Positions 11,301-23,143 of a DNA stretch of 64,000 nt are shown here, piece after piece. Source of the stretch: Siphlonurus alternatus (taxonomy: Eukaryota; Arthropoda; Insecta; Ephemeroptera; Siphlonuridae); assembly GCA_949825025.1 (NCBI GenBank), contig OX463778.1, positions 24,237,551 through 24,301,550 on the forward strand, written 5' to 3'. The translations under genes and the position numbers were made by a program. Every line of letters starts with the position of its first letter. Within the stretch, counting starts at the first letter, position 1. The notes under the pieces were generated by a model. The model did not search any database. It was not told where the DNA came from and worked only from the letters and a program-made list of their open reading frames with translations.

Positions 11301-11655
11301 TTCATTATAGTTAATAAATACAACAGGCTTAATTAATTCGTTAAACATTTTATTTTTATTAGAAATTTTAACTTTTAATTGTACTGTGGACTGATGAAGT
11401 GCATGGGTTCTTTTTTTTATGATATATTTTTTTTTTATTTTTTAGAACAAAATAACTAAAATATGACAGAATATGATAAAATTGCGAGGTAAATAAGAAA
11501 AGTACTATGACATATATGACCCACCTGGAGAGGGAGAGGTCGAGGATCGGTGGTCTGGGGGCCAACGTTGGTGGCTGCAAGACCCCGAATGTCCCCCAGC
11601 TAAGTAGCAACATCACTAGCAGGATGGCCACGCTGGTGTCTCGTCGTAACGCCAT
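8065..11655 (-). CDS. Divergent ionotropic receptor (IR), five coding exons
   Basis: Ionotropic receptors are variant ionotropic glutamate receptors that form cation channels in chemosensory, thermosensory or hygrosensory neurons of protostomes. Exons on the minus strand are 11655-11525, 11292-10365, 10180-9986, 9140-8950 and 8398-8065. With GT-AG junctions they join in frame to 592 aa, a usual IR length. Residues 1 to about 25 are a signal peptide (MALRRDTSVAILLVMLLLSW). A short amino-terminal region follows, then the S1 ligand-binding lobe at about 167-293, containing GVIHYPPF and the SRFVSSVDMTQPY segment. M1 is about 307-326, the pore about 334-346, M3 about 362-387 followed by the IR-typical LEPPE, S2 about 388-550, and M4 about 557-577. 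The stop codon is in the last exon. The sequence is too divergent to name a subfamily, and ligand and tissue are unknown. The start is the first Met, immediately before the hydrophobic signal, with no in-frame alternative. Confidence 0.88.
8950..9140 (-). CDS. IR exon 4: S2 lobe
   Basis: Begins LALSEDPHIRAV if the phase-0 acceptor ATCAATCAG is used, and ends HLS plus AG|GTGAGA. The acceptor lacks a pyrimidine tract, so the exact 5' edge could lie 15-20 bases further upstream. The downstream junction is firm. Confidence 0.65.
9986..10180 (-). CDS. IR exon 3: M3 helix
   Basis: 65 codons, phase 0 at both ends. Encodes the long hydrophobic M3 and the LEPPEQQLDTI segment that starts S2. The donor used here, CAG|GTCTCT, is a weak match to consensus. 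Confidence 0.75.
10365..11292 (-). CDS. IR exon 2: amino-terminal region, S1 lobe, M1 and pore
   Basis: 928 bases, residues 44 to 353. Contains the HYPPF motif of S1, TM helix M1 (WCAICGVMLAGALTLYLAQW) and the re-entrant pore segment. It ends FSQ with donor CAG|GTGACC. Confidence 0.9.
11525..11655 (-). CDS. IR exon 1: signal peptide
   Basis: Encodes the initiator Met, the hydrophobic signal core and a proline-rich stretch. It ends AG|GTGGGT, in phase 2, and joins exon 2 to complete an Arg codon (R44). Confidence 0.75.
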
Positions 11656-12454
11656 GGCTCACTGCGTAGACTCACAACCCCCACCCTATCACCACATGCA
11701 CGATCACCCTCAGCGCACCCTCCACGACATGTCAGAAATTGACTGGCACTCAATGCCTGCTATATTATAAAATATAAAAACTAGATGAAAATTATTAAAG
11801 ATTATTATCATTGTTATCAATCGACTGAGTTTGCTGCATGAAATAATTTATAATTTCACAGCTCATATTTTTATCATTAGTCTTTGGTAAATATATATTT
11901 ATTTTATTTTTTACACAATCGTATCATCAATTTACTTCAATTGCATGTAAAAAAATAGCATAGAGTATTAATTAAAATTCATATTTTGTTTAGCCCTGAA
12001 TTAATATTAAAATTGATTTTTTTTTTTTTTTATTGGTCACTTATTTTACAATCAACCAAGGTTATACACAATAACCGTATTGGTTGAAGACTAATACATG
12101 AAAAATATGTTTCTTCAAGACCTAGAATAATTATAACACTAGAAGATTGAATCTTATTTATGATTTCAAACTAAAACAAAAATGAAATAAATGTTGACTG
12201 ATTGACAGATAATTGTTTTCAAATTCTTTCACAAGACACTTAAATACAATTTTTTTTATCCTTTAATTATCAAGTTGAAGATTTTTTTTTTTTTTTTTTT
12301 TTAAAGAAAGTACATTATTTTCTGTAATTTAAAGTAAATTTTATCCAAAATTAAACCTCATTCTCTAATACAATATTATATATGTCCTATATAAATTTGA
12401 ACATGATATTGTAATTCAATCATTATAATGGACAGTTTGCATCAACTTTTTTTA

Positions 12455-12570
12455 GTAGCTCAATCGAAAGAGGAGGTCTATTAATATTAATTAATTATAT
12501 TATTATTAATTAATATTAATATTAATCGGAGTAATATTAAAAAAAATCGCCTCAAGCTCCTCTATAGGTT
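12455..12570. mobile_element. Degenerate MITE family C fragment
   Basis: AGCTCAATCGAAAGAGGAGGTC at 12455 and the inverted AAAAAATCGCC...GCTCCTCTATAG near 12545-12570 resemble the two ends of the foldback at 25060-25526. The middle is a TTAATA-rich run. Highly diverged. Confidence 0.4.
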
Positions 12571-13733
12571 CATTCTTTTTATACGCCTATATAATTTATT
12601 AAATTTATATTTACGGTCTGGACGAGTCTGGAGTTCTGGACGACTAGCAACGAGTTTTCTCAAATTGTAAAAGAGGCATAATTATCATGTAATTAATGTA
12701 GTAAAATTATGCTAAAATGAATAAAATATATTTTAAATATTAAAATAATAAAATTTATAAATATAATTTAAAATTATAAAAAACGTCGATTCAACCAGAC
12801 TAGCTAAGAGAGACTTTTGCAGGAAATTTGCTCTGCGTGCCCATGGCATTTGTGACCATTCTAATATATCAGCTTATCAGCTAGGCTAAAAGGCTATAAC
12901 TATATACTGCATTTTTTGTTTTGTTTTACTTCTTTGTAAATACAAACTTGAAAAAAAAATATGTATGACTGAAGTCTATCTACGAACATATACAGGATTA
13001 AAGTGTTAATCTGTAGCATATACAGTACATAAAAAAACAAAAACATATCGGTGATGAAACAATAATGAGCGTATTAATATAATATAAGGTATAATAAAAT
13101 TGTAGTACGTACATGGGGATGAATCACATTCATAATGAATTTAATATTGTTAGAACTTAAAAACCTTCTTTGTATCTTAAATTTATAATAGTATGTAGTT
13201 CAAAGTTTTTAAAAAAAAACAAAAAACAAAAAAAAAAACATATTTAACAAGCATTTTAATTAAGGACTTTTCACTGATGACATTTTGAGTTACACAAAAA
13301 TATGTGCTTTAATTAAAATTAAGTTAAATAATTATTTAAGAAAAATACAATCAAATTTTCTTGTTAGAAAGAGTATTTTTTATGTTTGTGCCTTATATGT
13401 TGCCTTTTCTTCCAAAACATGTTGCTATTCACTCCTAATCATAACCAAAATTGTGGACAGAACAAATTAATTTTAAAGTAGCCAGTCCCCATTTTTTAAA
13501 TATTAATTATTCGAATTGAGGTGTGTGTGCATTTTTCTTAAATATTATTAAATTAATAAATATTAACATATTATAATACCAACTATTATGTATGGTGAAC
13601 GGCTACGCGCGCATATATAAATATATGAACAGAACTAATATTTTCACATAATTATATTCGCTTTACTGTCGAAATAGACTGTTGATTTGATTAATTGATA
13701 TAATTTATTTTTAAACAAAAGTTTAATTACACA

Positions 13734-13738
<5 letters not shown>

Positions 13739-13816
<78 letters not shown>

Positions 13817-13817
13817 T
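13739..13817. repeat. (AT)n microsatellite
   Basis: Nearly pure AT run. Confidence 0.95.
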
Positions 13818-14394
13818 ACTTTCAAACTTATATAACTATAATAAACAATCAAACTTCTCTAAATAATACACGACATGTTACAAAAAAATAATGTTAACGT
13901 TTTTCAATGCAAACTTTGATGTAAGCTACATATTATTATTACGCTGTAAATGTCATTCATATTATAGGAATATTAAATTATTAACGAACTGCAATAATAA
14001 ATCGTAGATTTGTATACAAGTTTCCTTACTTTAAGATTTTCTGTCTCGCAAGACGGACGGGAAATCGTTATTTTAACATTTGTATGAATTGACAAAGATT
14101 TGAGTGGCGTGTAGACCTAACGAGCTGGGGTGTGTATAGTAGTGTATACGTAATACAATAACACCGGAGAAATGAAAAAATACAAGCAAGTTTTATTATA
14201 AAAGACGAATTAAGTCTTTCAAGCTGGACGCGTCATTATAATAATACTATAATTGTGATAATTAAAGCGAGTGCAGCTATTATATAAAGGTATATACAGT
14301 ATATCCTACAAAAAATGTATAATACGCGTAGAATAAAGATGATATATATCATAATATAAATATATAATATATATATTTTATGTAGTCCCTTTCC

Positions 14395-14605
14395 TTTTGA
14401 TGACGCCCAATGACATCCTGACGCCTATTGAAGATCGACGCCTCCGTCTGTTCTTTGAATAATTTTTTAAAACTAGTTCCCGGAGTTACTGGACTCTAAA
14501 AATATTTGAAAAAAATAGATTTGCATAATTTGGTATTCTCTATTAATTTATTTCTGTAATAAAAATTTGACGTATAAATACGTAGGTTATCCATTTATAG
14601 ACTCG
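14395..14605. mobile_element. Half copy of MITE family B (variant)
   Basis: Contains TTTTTTAAAACTAGTTCCCGG, a tract ending TTTGCATAATTTGGTA, then TTCTGTAATAAAAATTTGACG and a terminal AGGTTATCCATT. This corresponds to the right arm of the 56329-57115 copy. No left arm is seen. Confidence 0.5.
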
Positions 14606-15494
14606 AACGTTTTGGCCAGACATGCATATGAAGTATGAAGCATATTCGCAGGTTATCTGGTTACACGGCTCAGCTGCATGGGGCCGAGATAAAATTAAGG
14701 GCATTAAATTCTATAGAATGCGATGATGTTTCTGTATAACTGGACACCAATATATATTATGATAAACAGCGTTCGTTCTCTTGCAGTCAATTTGCAACCA
14801 GAGATATTAATTTAATTGCAGCCCTTTTTTTGAGTCACATCCGACGGAAATACTGCATGGGATATTCATACAAACCAAGCAAATTTGATACGACTAAACG
14901 AGTCTAGTAGAGATAAAATACATTAATATATTATATATTATTCTCTCTGTTATATATATGTTGGAAAAATTTAATACATATGCATGTAAAATTTTCTCCT
15001 ATCATTTAGCCAATTTATAATGAAATTATTATATCAACCCATGTCGGTGCACGCATTAAAAAGAGCAAAAGAAAAAAAAATGTTTTAAAAAAAAATAAAC
15101 AATATTAATAATACAATTTTATTATTCCTTTGTAAAGCGGGTCTTGGATAAAGGTGTCGGATTAAATCAATTTTATTCAATCAATACAAGTTTTAACATT
15201 GGTATTTCCTGAATAGAATTAATATATTATGCTTGGCAAAAAGAGAATATTTTCAAAATTATGTATATAGTGAAATTGTTATTCCAATTTCTTATATATT
15301 ATGTTCATATTACTTTGTAAAATTAATGAGATATTTTTTTTTAATTTGATGTAATAGTTTTTTATTTTATGTTTAAATATTAAATATGTCTTTAATAAGA
15401 ATAAGAGTATTAAATTATTAATTAATGTACTGCAGCATGCGCAATATGCGTAGTAGGCACTCGATACCTATATACAGTATAGGGGAAACAACAT

Positions 15495-15631
15495 ATATTA
15501 TATCATATTATATTATATTATATTATATTATATTATATTATATTATATTATATTATATTATATTATATTATATTATATTATATTATATTATATTATATTA
15601 TATTATATTATATTATATTATATTATATTAT
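15495..15631. repeat. (TATTA)n pentanucleotide microsatellite
   Basis: About 26 units of TATTA/ATATT. The long tyrosine/isoleucine ORF here is only the repeat read through. Confidence 0.95.
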
Positions 15632-16051
15632 AACAATAACTATTTTTCCCATCCGGCCGTCACGCAGAAAATCTTGAGGCAGCTGCAGCTACTATTATAA
15701 TTATTTTAGTTATTATTATAATTATAATTTGTATGAAATGACAAAGATTTGAATGGCGTGAATTATAAAATTCATATCAAAGCCTATTAATTTTTCTTTG
15801 GTCCACTGTATAATACATATTACTAATATCTAATATTATATAAAAAATATTTAATATATAACAAACAGAGAGCAGGGGTGTCAGGGGTGTGTACTTAATT
15901 GTATATAATTTTATATTTTAAGACAGGGTCGAAACATTATATTATCACCCTCCCTGTGCTCTCTTTGAGTGCACCATGCATGACCTATATAATATATTAT
16001 TATAGAGACAGAGACGTGCTGGTTCGAGCTTAAACTCTGTCTTAGAAAGGG

Positions 16052-16083
<32 letters not shown>

Positions 16084-16288
16084 ATCTTAATTTTGTTTCC
16101 TCCCAAAATTTGAAAATATACAACATGCATTTTAGGAGATATAAAAATTAGTTTTAGCCTACTAGCTATATATAATATTAGGAATGCGAGATCTTTATAT
16201 ATATGGCTCATATTTATACATGTATGGCATTGCATGCAAAAATGTGTTGGAATCTGCAGACGGATGCTTTTCGACATCATGCTTTAAT

Positions 16289-16290
16289 AT

Positions 16291-16325
<35 letters not shown>

Positions 16326-16351
16326 TTGATTTATTTATTTATTTATTTATA
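16289..16351. repeat. (TTTA)n microsatellite
   Basis: Tetranucleotide run with one GATT interruption. A separate AT run follows at 16416-16479. Confidence 0.9.
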
Positions 16352-16415
16352 TAAATCATGTTGCAGTCTAAAAAATAGATTTGATCATCATATTATAAGC
16401 CTATATATATATAAT

Positions 16416-16418
16416 ATA

Positions 16419-16479
<61 letters not shown>
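16416..16479. repeat. (AT)n microsatellite
   Basis: Pure AT run. A shorter one is at 16050-16084. Confidence 0.95.
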
Positions 16480-16484
<5 letters not shown>

Positions 16485-16859
16485 GACATCGCGTTCTAGA
16501 AAATCGACGATCACCATGAGATAATAAAACCGTCGTGTAAAACGTATACGCGCACATCATGCAGCTAGACCATAAATGAATAAAATATTGGTCTCTCTGA
16601 TACAGTAGTAGAAAGTAAGTCTCTCATAGTCTCTGATCAAAATAACTCTATAGAGTTATTTTGGTCTCTGATCATCTAATCGCAGCCCAAAATTAAGTTC
16701 CTCGGATCCTCTGATTGATGTCTTTGACAGCTAGAGACTAGAGTATGTTATAAATATTATAATTTTTTAATTATAGTAAAATATTTTGCAGTCTCTGAAA
16801 AATCGGATTTAAAATAGTTTTATAGAATCCCGCGTAAAAACTATGCCAGCGCCCCCATT

Positions 16860-16915
16860 ACGCTCTGCGGATCTTTACAGAAGTTCTGCCGCCATTTTTA
16901 CGTGGATCCGTAAAG
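16860..16915 (+). promoter_or_regulatory. Probable RpS19 core promoter / non-coding first exon
   Basis: A small GC-rich patch about 1.45 kb upstream of the RpS19 start codon contains GCCGCCATTTT at 16888-16898. This is the YY1-type motif (inverse AAAATGGCGGC) common at metazoan ribosomal-protein promoters. The sequence CGTAAAG|GTTTGT at about 16915 could be the donor of a 5'-UTR exon, because the first coding exon begins directly at an acceptor. Transcript data would be needed to place the start site. Confidence 0.5.
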
Positions 16916-17840
16916 GTTTGTAATGACAGCGTGGCTTAAATTTCCTTCTAAATACTTTATTTTTCTCTAACTCCTACTTATAAACAAACTTAAACAACTA
17001 TTGCTTAATTTCAACGATTTTAAATATTTGATTCGGTCATAACTCTGGGTATTTTGAGCCCCTTTGATCAGGCCACGTGTTTCCCTATGCTGGACACACA
17101 ACATGCAAGCTGCTTATTTACAATGCCGGCAGTGACTTATACTGGAGTTCCTGAAATAGAATTAATTACTGAGATATGAGCACTGTAGTTGTAGCATGTA
17201 TTGCTACCAGTACATTGTAAAAGTATGATGATTGTCATTTCTATTCCAACTTATTCCACCCCACCCTGATGTCCCTGATTGGTAGAGTGCTTGTCACTTG
17301 TCATGTAATATGTTTGATGCTAATGGTAAATTTTGAAGCTGTCCTCAGTCTCCTTTTGTGCTCCTAAAAACTGTTAAATCGGTAAATGACTTGTACACCC
17401 CCCAAGCTCTCAAATGGTCAAAATTTGATCAAATTGTACCTATCTCATCAAGGTGATTGGTTTGGTGTGCCTTGTTCTATAGGTTTATATTTGGGAGCAA
17501 TCAAGCTATTTTGCATGGAAAGAGTCATTTCAGAACTTTAAGTAGCCAGTTCTAAAGAGTCTTGATGATGATGAGGTGCATGGGTCTATTCAACTAAAGA
17601 ACTTAATTTGACAATTCCTTCCACGGACAACATAATTAAATAATCCTCTCATCCTATGTCACTGATGTGCATCAACGTTATGATTAACAACTGTCAAGAG
17701 AGGCAACGACAGACAGTGTTTGATTATCCTGTAATAAAAACACTTTTGCTGCCAAACAGTCTCCTTGTGATTGTCTAATAAGTTCAGTCCTGATTTTGTG
17801 TATCACTTCTGTATGTATCAATGATACATTGGATAATACT

Positions 17841-18163
17841 AATGGAGTACTGACCTCAAATTTTTTTTATTGCAGAAATGGATAGAGGGTGCAAAAATAT
17901 GCTACTCTGAATTTTTTCAGATTTTTCTGAGCCCGGGAAGTATTTTTAAAAAATTATTGAAAGTCCGTTTTATGACAACACGGGCGTTAATGTCCCATCC
18001 TTTTCTTAAGGAGAGGCGCCTCGTGAAGCCATCATAATGGACTTTAAATAATTTTTTAAAAATACTTCCCGGTCTCAGAAAAATCTGAAAAAATTCAGAG
18101 TAGCATATTTTTGCACCTTTTATCAATTTCTGCAATAAAAAAATTTGAGGTCGGTACTCCATT
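17841..18163. mobile_element. MITE family B, copy 2 (in RpS19 5'-UTR intron)
   Basis: Well-preserved palindrome from AATGGAGTACTGACCTC to GAGGTCGGTACTCCATT with the ATGCTACTCTGAATTTTT subterminal arms. The centre reads AGGAGAGGCGCCTCGTGA, shared with the 22.2-kb copy. It lies 200 bases upstream of the first RpS19 coding exon. Confidence 0.85.
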
Positions 18164-18364
18164 TAAGGATCTTCACCTTTTTATTTATTTACACTCAAAG
18201 TAAAACTACATAAAAATGATAAGATTCTATTTTCAACTGCAAATATTTCTTTTTGAACTGTGACTTGATCGAGATGTTATTTTTTTTGTTCAACACTAAA
18301 TTTCATAAAGATAAAGTGACTAAAAAAACACATGTTTGATGTACTTGCTTTATTGTGTTTGCAG

Positions 18365-18435
18365 ATGCCATCCATTACAGTTAAAGATGTGGACCAACAT
18401 AAATTCGTCAAGGCGTTTGCTGCATTCCTTAAAAT
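18365..18435 (+). CDS. RpS19: RpS19 coding exon 1
   Basis: 23 codons plus 2 bases. Acceptor TTTGCAG immediately before ATG; donor AT|GTAAGA. Confidence 0.93.
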
Positions 18436-20428
18436 GTAAGAATTATAATTTTAGTAACATTGAATGACATTGCCCAAAACATGACCTTGTAATTTTTGGT
18501 GTACTGAAAAAACCTTATTAAATCATTAATGATCAAGAATTTTCTGTGGTTTCTTACAGAAACGGGGGAAAAATACGTCAGTGTGATGCAGCTAGTTTAT
18601 CATTATATGCCAAGATAAAGTTACTCTTCTGCCAAAATGTGTAAAAAAGAAGGCTGAAAAATTGTGTTCATCATTGACCATTGTAACCAAGCCAGTCCTT
18701 GCTGCTCCATTTAGTATGGGAGTGGTCAGGGAAGTTGTTTAGCTCCCATTTCAAATTTAGGGTAGTTCCCACTTCACTGTCAGCCTATTTGTAATCCCGA
18801 CTAAAACTTTCCATTACATAAGACTTTGATAGTACTGTAGATGTTGATGGTTGATGTGTGATTCAGGTCTGGCAAGATGAAGGTTCCCGAGTGGGTTGAC
18901 CTCGTAAAGAGCGCCAAGTACAAGGAGCTGGCGCCTTTTGACGAAGACTGGTACTACACACGCTGCGCTGCCCTCGCGAGACACATGTACATCAGGTCTC
19001 CCGTCGGTGTCGGAGCAGTCACAAAGGTCTTCGGAGGTGAGAATTTGTTTTAAATTACATGCTCTTTGAATTCTCGTCTTATTTTAATTTATTTATTAAT
19101 GATTTTTTTAATTACGAGATTTATTGACTTGGGTCAATCAAAACACCTGAGAAGTTTATAACTTTACAGATACTGCAGCACTTTTTGCCATTTTGGATTC
19201 ACTAATTGAATAGTTTATTGAGTAAATAAAATAAAAAATAAAAACGGAGAAAATAATTGATGTACTGTACTTCTCCAATCAATGAATGCTTGAAAAAATC
19301 ATAAAGCTCACACAAAAACTGAATATTTTTGTTATTTTTAATATTTTGACAAGATTCTTTAAACAACAAAATTTTTAGCGATGTCAAAACATCCTCTCGA
19401 TTGGTTACTTTTTAAAAAAACAAATTTTGTCTTATCAGAAAGTACAATGTGCCATTTTTGCAAGTTGAATGTCCTTTTCTCCCCCCCCCCCCCCCCATCC
19501 TCCCCCTCGGTTTAAGAAAAACAGTAGTGCCATACTCGAATATTTAGATTCTTCTAAGACGGACTGTTGTAGGGTATATCATAGGTGACATGATTGTAAA
19601 AGCATCATTTTTCTCATGACTATAGAAAAAATCTGATCCCAGTAACCTTCACTATTTATTAATTAATTTCGTTACTAATGAAACAAAATGCTTGCATGCG
19701 ACAATCACAGTTAACTTACATTATCAACAGCATGTTATGTTATAACACAAATTATAACAACTAAAATCAAAGTGGAATCTGCTAGAATTTCTCTTCTTGA
19801 TGCATTTAAATACCTAAAGCTAAATTAGGTCCTTCACTGTGCACCAGCTTTTTAATTTATAGTGAACATTTATTCAAGCCTGTACTATAACCTTATTGCA
19901 TCAAAAAGAGTTGTGCTTTTGTGACTTGCATTGTGAGAACAACAATATGTATATGCTGTGGACTAACTTTTTGTGGGCAGTAGAACTTCTTTATCAGTAG
20001 AATAGGTATAAGAGGGTGTTTTTATAGAATTAATACCTTCCCTAAATTTAGCTCAAAAGTTTATAAGGGGCATTCACAAAGCCTTAAGGCCACATTTAAG
20101 GCTCAATAATTTAAGTCCAGAAATTTTGGGTCTAAAAAACACGTCTAAAATCAAGCTTTAAATTATCAAGCCTTAAATGTGGCCTTAAGACGTTGTGAAT
20201 GCCCCTTATATGTGTCCAAGCTATCCTTTCACTTCTTATGATAAACCCCTGCTTGTATTTGTTTGTATGCCAAAACCTTGCAGGCACAATATTGGCAGGT
20301 TCATATTAACCAATCACTCAAAGTCTAATGCAAAACTGGAAGAGTATTTTTATTTGTACTCTGTTTCTCTTGTCAAATTTGAATTTAGGTTTATTAGTGT
20401 ATTGTATCATTTTCATCTCAATTGTTTG

Positions 20429-20503
<75 letters not shown>

Positions 20504-21834
20504 ATATATACTTGGGTGAATAAAAAATAAATAAATAAATTAAATAATAAAATAACGATTGACCTCAGTTACAAACCAGAAACGGGAAATTTCTGTCGGA
20601 ACGGAATTAAATGAAATCAATTTTAAAAAATCGAGGATGCTCTAAAACTTAATCGCTTATTTAATCGCTTATGGTTTAAGCAAATTCAAGGGGGCGGTTT
20701 TCTCACAACAGCTCCATTTCCGGTTTCCGTCCATAAGGCCAATGTTAAACTTCTGCCACAGTTTTCTCAAAACTGGTCGAACAGATCCGCTTCAAAAAAA
20801 TTAAGCAATTAACCTTATTGTGACGAGCTTAAAGACTCCTGCAAGTCTCATTAGAATCAAGGGGTCCGTTTCCGAGATCCAAATCAACTGAGGTCAATCC
20901 TTAATCGTAAAACTATTTACTTTTAAATTTAAACTTTGTTAGTATTGCAGCAACTAATAAGGTCAATAACTTTTTCTCACATCTTACCAATACCGCGTTT
21001 AGTTTGAATGAAGTGCAATAAAATAACTGAGGACCAAATTATCAAAAAATAATAATAAAATCAGAAACCATTCAAGTATGAGGTTGCATTATTAGAAAGT
21101 GGCTTCGGACATGTAGACATTTCCCCCATCTTTAAATCTTTCAAGTCATAATTTTCCTCATTTTAAAACAATTACGTATTCACCAATAGTACATAACATG
21201 ACTAACAAAGAGTCATGAAGGATGTAGTGTGTATGCGGCATGCGCTGTCACCAGGGGGCGAGACTACACACTAGGGTTTGAAGCAAATAAAAATGCTTCT
21301 ACCTGCCTGCCAGCTGATTTCTTCATACTATTTCTTCCCACTATAGTAGGAAGGTCAGACCTTTTCAACTTTATGAGATCAGCTGTGGTGGTAAAAGGAG
21401 AAACTTTTTTTTTGCATCAGCGCGGAGGGTGTAGAAGAGCGGGCGTTAGCTTTCCATAGTATATAGTTCAGTGGCTGTCACACTAAATTTGATGCTGTGA
21501 CTGTACAATCAGATTAACTCATTTTTCTTGTCCGGCTGGGATCAGACTAGGGTAAAACTAGTGAGAAGAGAAGACATTTCATTGACTTCCCCCTCCTCAT
21601 CAAATCAAATCTGTAAAAATTAACATGCTGTGATGTCTGGGTTTAGGTCGGGAGCGCAAGGGCGTGTGCCCCTCCCACTTCTGTCGCAGCTCCGGCTCAG
21701 TTGCTCGTAAAGCCCTGCAGTCTCTAGAGCAGCTCAAGCTGGCCGAGAAGGCCAATGAGGGCGGGCGAAGACTCACCGTACAGGGCAGGCGAGATCTCGA
21801 CCGTATTGCCGCACAGGTCAAGCAGAAGAAGTGA
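18365..21834 (+). CDS. RpS19: 40S ribosomal protein S19 (eS19), three coding exons
   Basis: A component of the small ribosomal subunit head, needed for 18S rRNA maturation. Exons 18365-18435, 18867-19036 and 21647-21834 join in frame through GT-AG introns (phases 2 and 1) to 142 aa. The family norm is about 145 aa. The product starts [20 protein letters not shown], contains [19 protein letters not shown] and [20 protein letters not shown], and ends [13 protein letters not shown]. All the hallmark segments are present. The ATG follows an acceptor (TTTGCAG|ATG), so the 5' UTR is spliced. The long second intron (2.6 kb) holds an AT microsatellite and a small palindromic element. AATAAA follows 22 bases after the stop. 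Confidence 0.97.
18867..19036 (+). CDS. RpS19: RpS19 coding exon 2
   Basis: Acceptor GATTCAG|GTCTGG, donor GGAG|GTGAGA. Encodes SGKMKVPEW to TKVFG. Confidence 0.96.
20062..20210. mobile_element. Short palindromic MITE family D, copy 1
   Basis: TATAAGGGGCATTCAC at the left and its exact inverse at the right, with inner arms AAGGCCACATTTAAGGCT. Flanking TA is consistent with a Tc1/mariner-type target. It lies in RpS19 intron 2. The second copy is at 37421-37577 with its core inverted. Confidence 0.75.
20432..20500. repeat. (AT)n microsatellite
   Basis: Pure AT run in RpS19 intron 2. Confidence 0.95.
21647..21834 (+). CDS. RpS19: RpS19 coding exon 3
   Basis: Acceptor GGTTTAG|GTCGGG. Encodes the conserved [17 protein letters not shown] segment to the stop TGA at 21832-21834. 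Confidence 0.96.
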
Positions 21835-21855
21835 GCACTCTATTAATGTATCAAA

Positions 21856-21861
21856 AATAAA
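21856..21861 (+). terminator. RpS19 polyadenylation signal
   Basis: Canonical AATAAA 22 bases after the RpS19 stop codon. Confidence 0.75.
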
Positions 21862-22299
21862 TCAACCTATTGTCTAATACTTGACTGTCATTTCTTGCAA
21901 CCTTATTGTTTTTTTTACTTCTTTATTCTTAGCTTGAGCAGTTTCTCAGTTTGTTAAAGGAAGTACAAAGTATTTTACTGTGTTTTAATTAAATTTATGA
22001 GAGGCATATAATTCTGCATTTTCAGAATACCTACTACACTAATTTCTACTTTACCACATGATATTATCATGGTGATAATAATAATAATATTTGTTTATTT
22101 GGGATAAATTACATTGTAGGGAATAGGGGGAAAAAAATAATAGCAACAACATAATATAATTCAAATTGGTGAGTGTAAAAGGCTAAGTGAGCCTATACAC
22201 ATAGAGCCACATGAATTGGAGTACCGACCTCAAAATTTGTTATTGCAGAAATGGATAGAGGGTGCAAAAATATGCTACTCTGAACTTTTTCAGATTTTT

Positions 22300-22595
22300 T
22301 TTTTTTTTTTTTTTTACAAGGAGACACCCCTAAGAGCTTACAGCTCGCGGCGGGGTACTAGGTAGGGAACGGATAGTGCAGTGGCCACGGCCTGCATGCT
22401 TACGCGTCCCAGCATTCGCTGAGGTGAGACTGAGGAAACCGTGGAAAACCTCAGACAGGACGGACACCTCTACTTTTTCTCAATGGACCAAAGCAATGTC
22501 CAAAGCCTGGGGAACCACACGCAAGTGCATCACTGCACTGGGTGGAAAGCGAGATGAATTTACCCCAGGGAGCTAGAAAGCAGCGTATTTTTTAC
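22300..22595 (-). mobile_element. SINE-like insertion 1
   Basis: Non-MITE sequence inserted at a T run of the family B arm. On the minus strand it ends in a poly(A) of about 20. It contains a core reading CTGAGGTTTTCCACGG...CAGCGAATGCTGGGA...GGCCGTGGCC, shared with insertion 2. Orientation and A-tail suggest target-primed retroposition. Confidence 0.6.
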
Positions 22596-22822
22596 TTGAA
22601 AGATCGGGAAGTATATTTTTTTAAAAAAAGTTGATGAAAAAAATTGATTTTATGACGTCACGGACGTTGATGTCCTATCCTTTTCTTAAGGAGAGGCGCC
22701 TCGTGACGTCATCACAATGGACTTTCAATAATTTTTTAAAAATACTTGCCGGTCCCAGAAACATCTGAAAAAATTCAGAGTATATCATAGCATATTTTTG
22801 CACCCTCTATCCATTTCTGCAA

Positions 22823-23143
22823 TAATTTTTTTTTTTTTTTAACTTCTCAACTGAACCCTATTTTAGGATACTGGCCACAATTAAGTGACTGAATTTAACC
22901 TCCTGGCTCTTCGTAGACCCTACTTTTGTGGATCCCTTCCAAACCGGGGCGGCCATGGCCTATATAAGCAATCCATCCCAGCATTCGCCTGGTTGTAACT
23001 GCATGAGGAAACCATGGAAACCTCAGTCAGGATGGTCGGCAATTGATGGAGGATGCCATCAATCACCTCCCGGATGCACGAGTGGGTGTTCTTTAGCAAC
23101 CACCATTTGTGAAAAGTTTGGCGGTGAATGGCTGGGATCGAAC
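22823..23143 (-). mobile_element. SINE-like insertion 2 with tRNA-like B box
   Basis: On the minus strand it starts near a TGTTCGATCCC sequence, which resembles an RNA polymerase III B box. It then runs through a core GACTGAGGTTTCCATGG...GGCGAATGCTGGGA...GGCCATGGCCG and ends in poly(A) of about 14. The core matches insertion 1. A tRNA-derived SINE is inferred; no clear A box is seen. Confidence 0.6.

Larger units (their letters stand above)
11656..16855. other. Gene-free interval between the IR gene and RpS19
   Basis: AT-rich with poly-T runs, several microsatellites and fragments of MITE families B and C (listed separately). A GC-rich head at 11656-11760 just upstream of the IR start codon probably holds its 5' UTR and promoter. 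No other exon is supported. Confidence 0.6.

Noticed and set aside
15495..15700. Tyr/Ile-rich ORFs over AT and TATTA microsatellites (also at 3001, 16400, 20430, 52027, 55034)
   Set aside because: Pure microsatellite translation.
18436..21646. snoRNA genes in RpS19 introns
   Set aside because: Ribosomal-protein introns often host them, but no convincing C/D box pair with terminal stem or H/ACA pair was found by eye.
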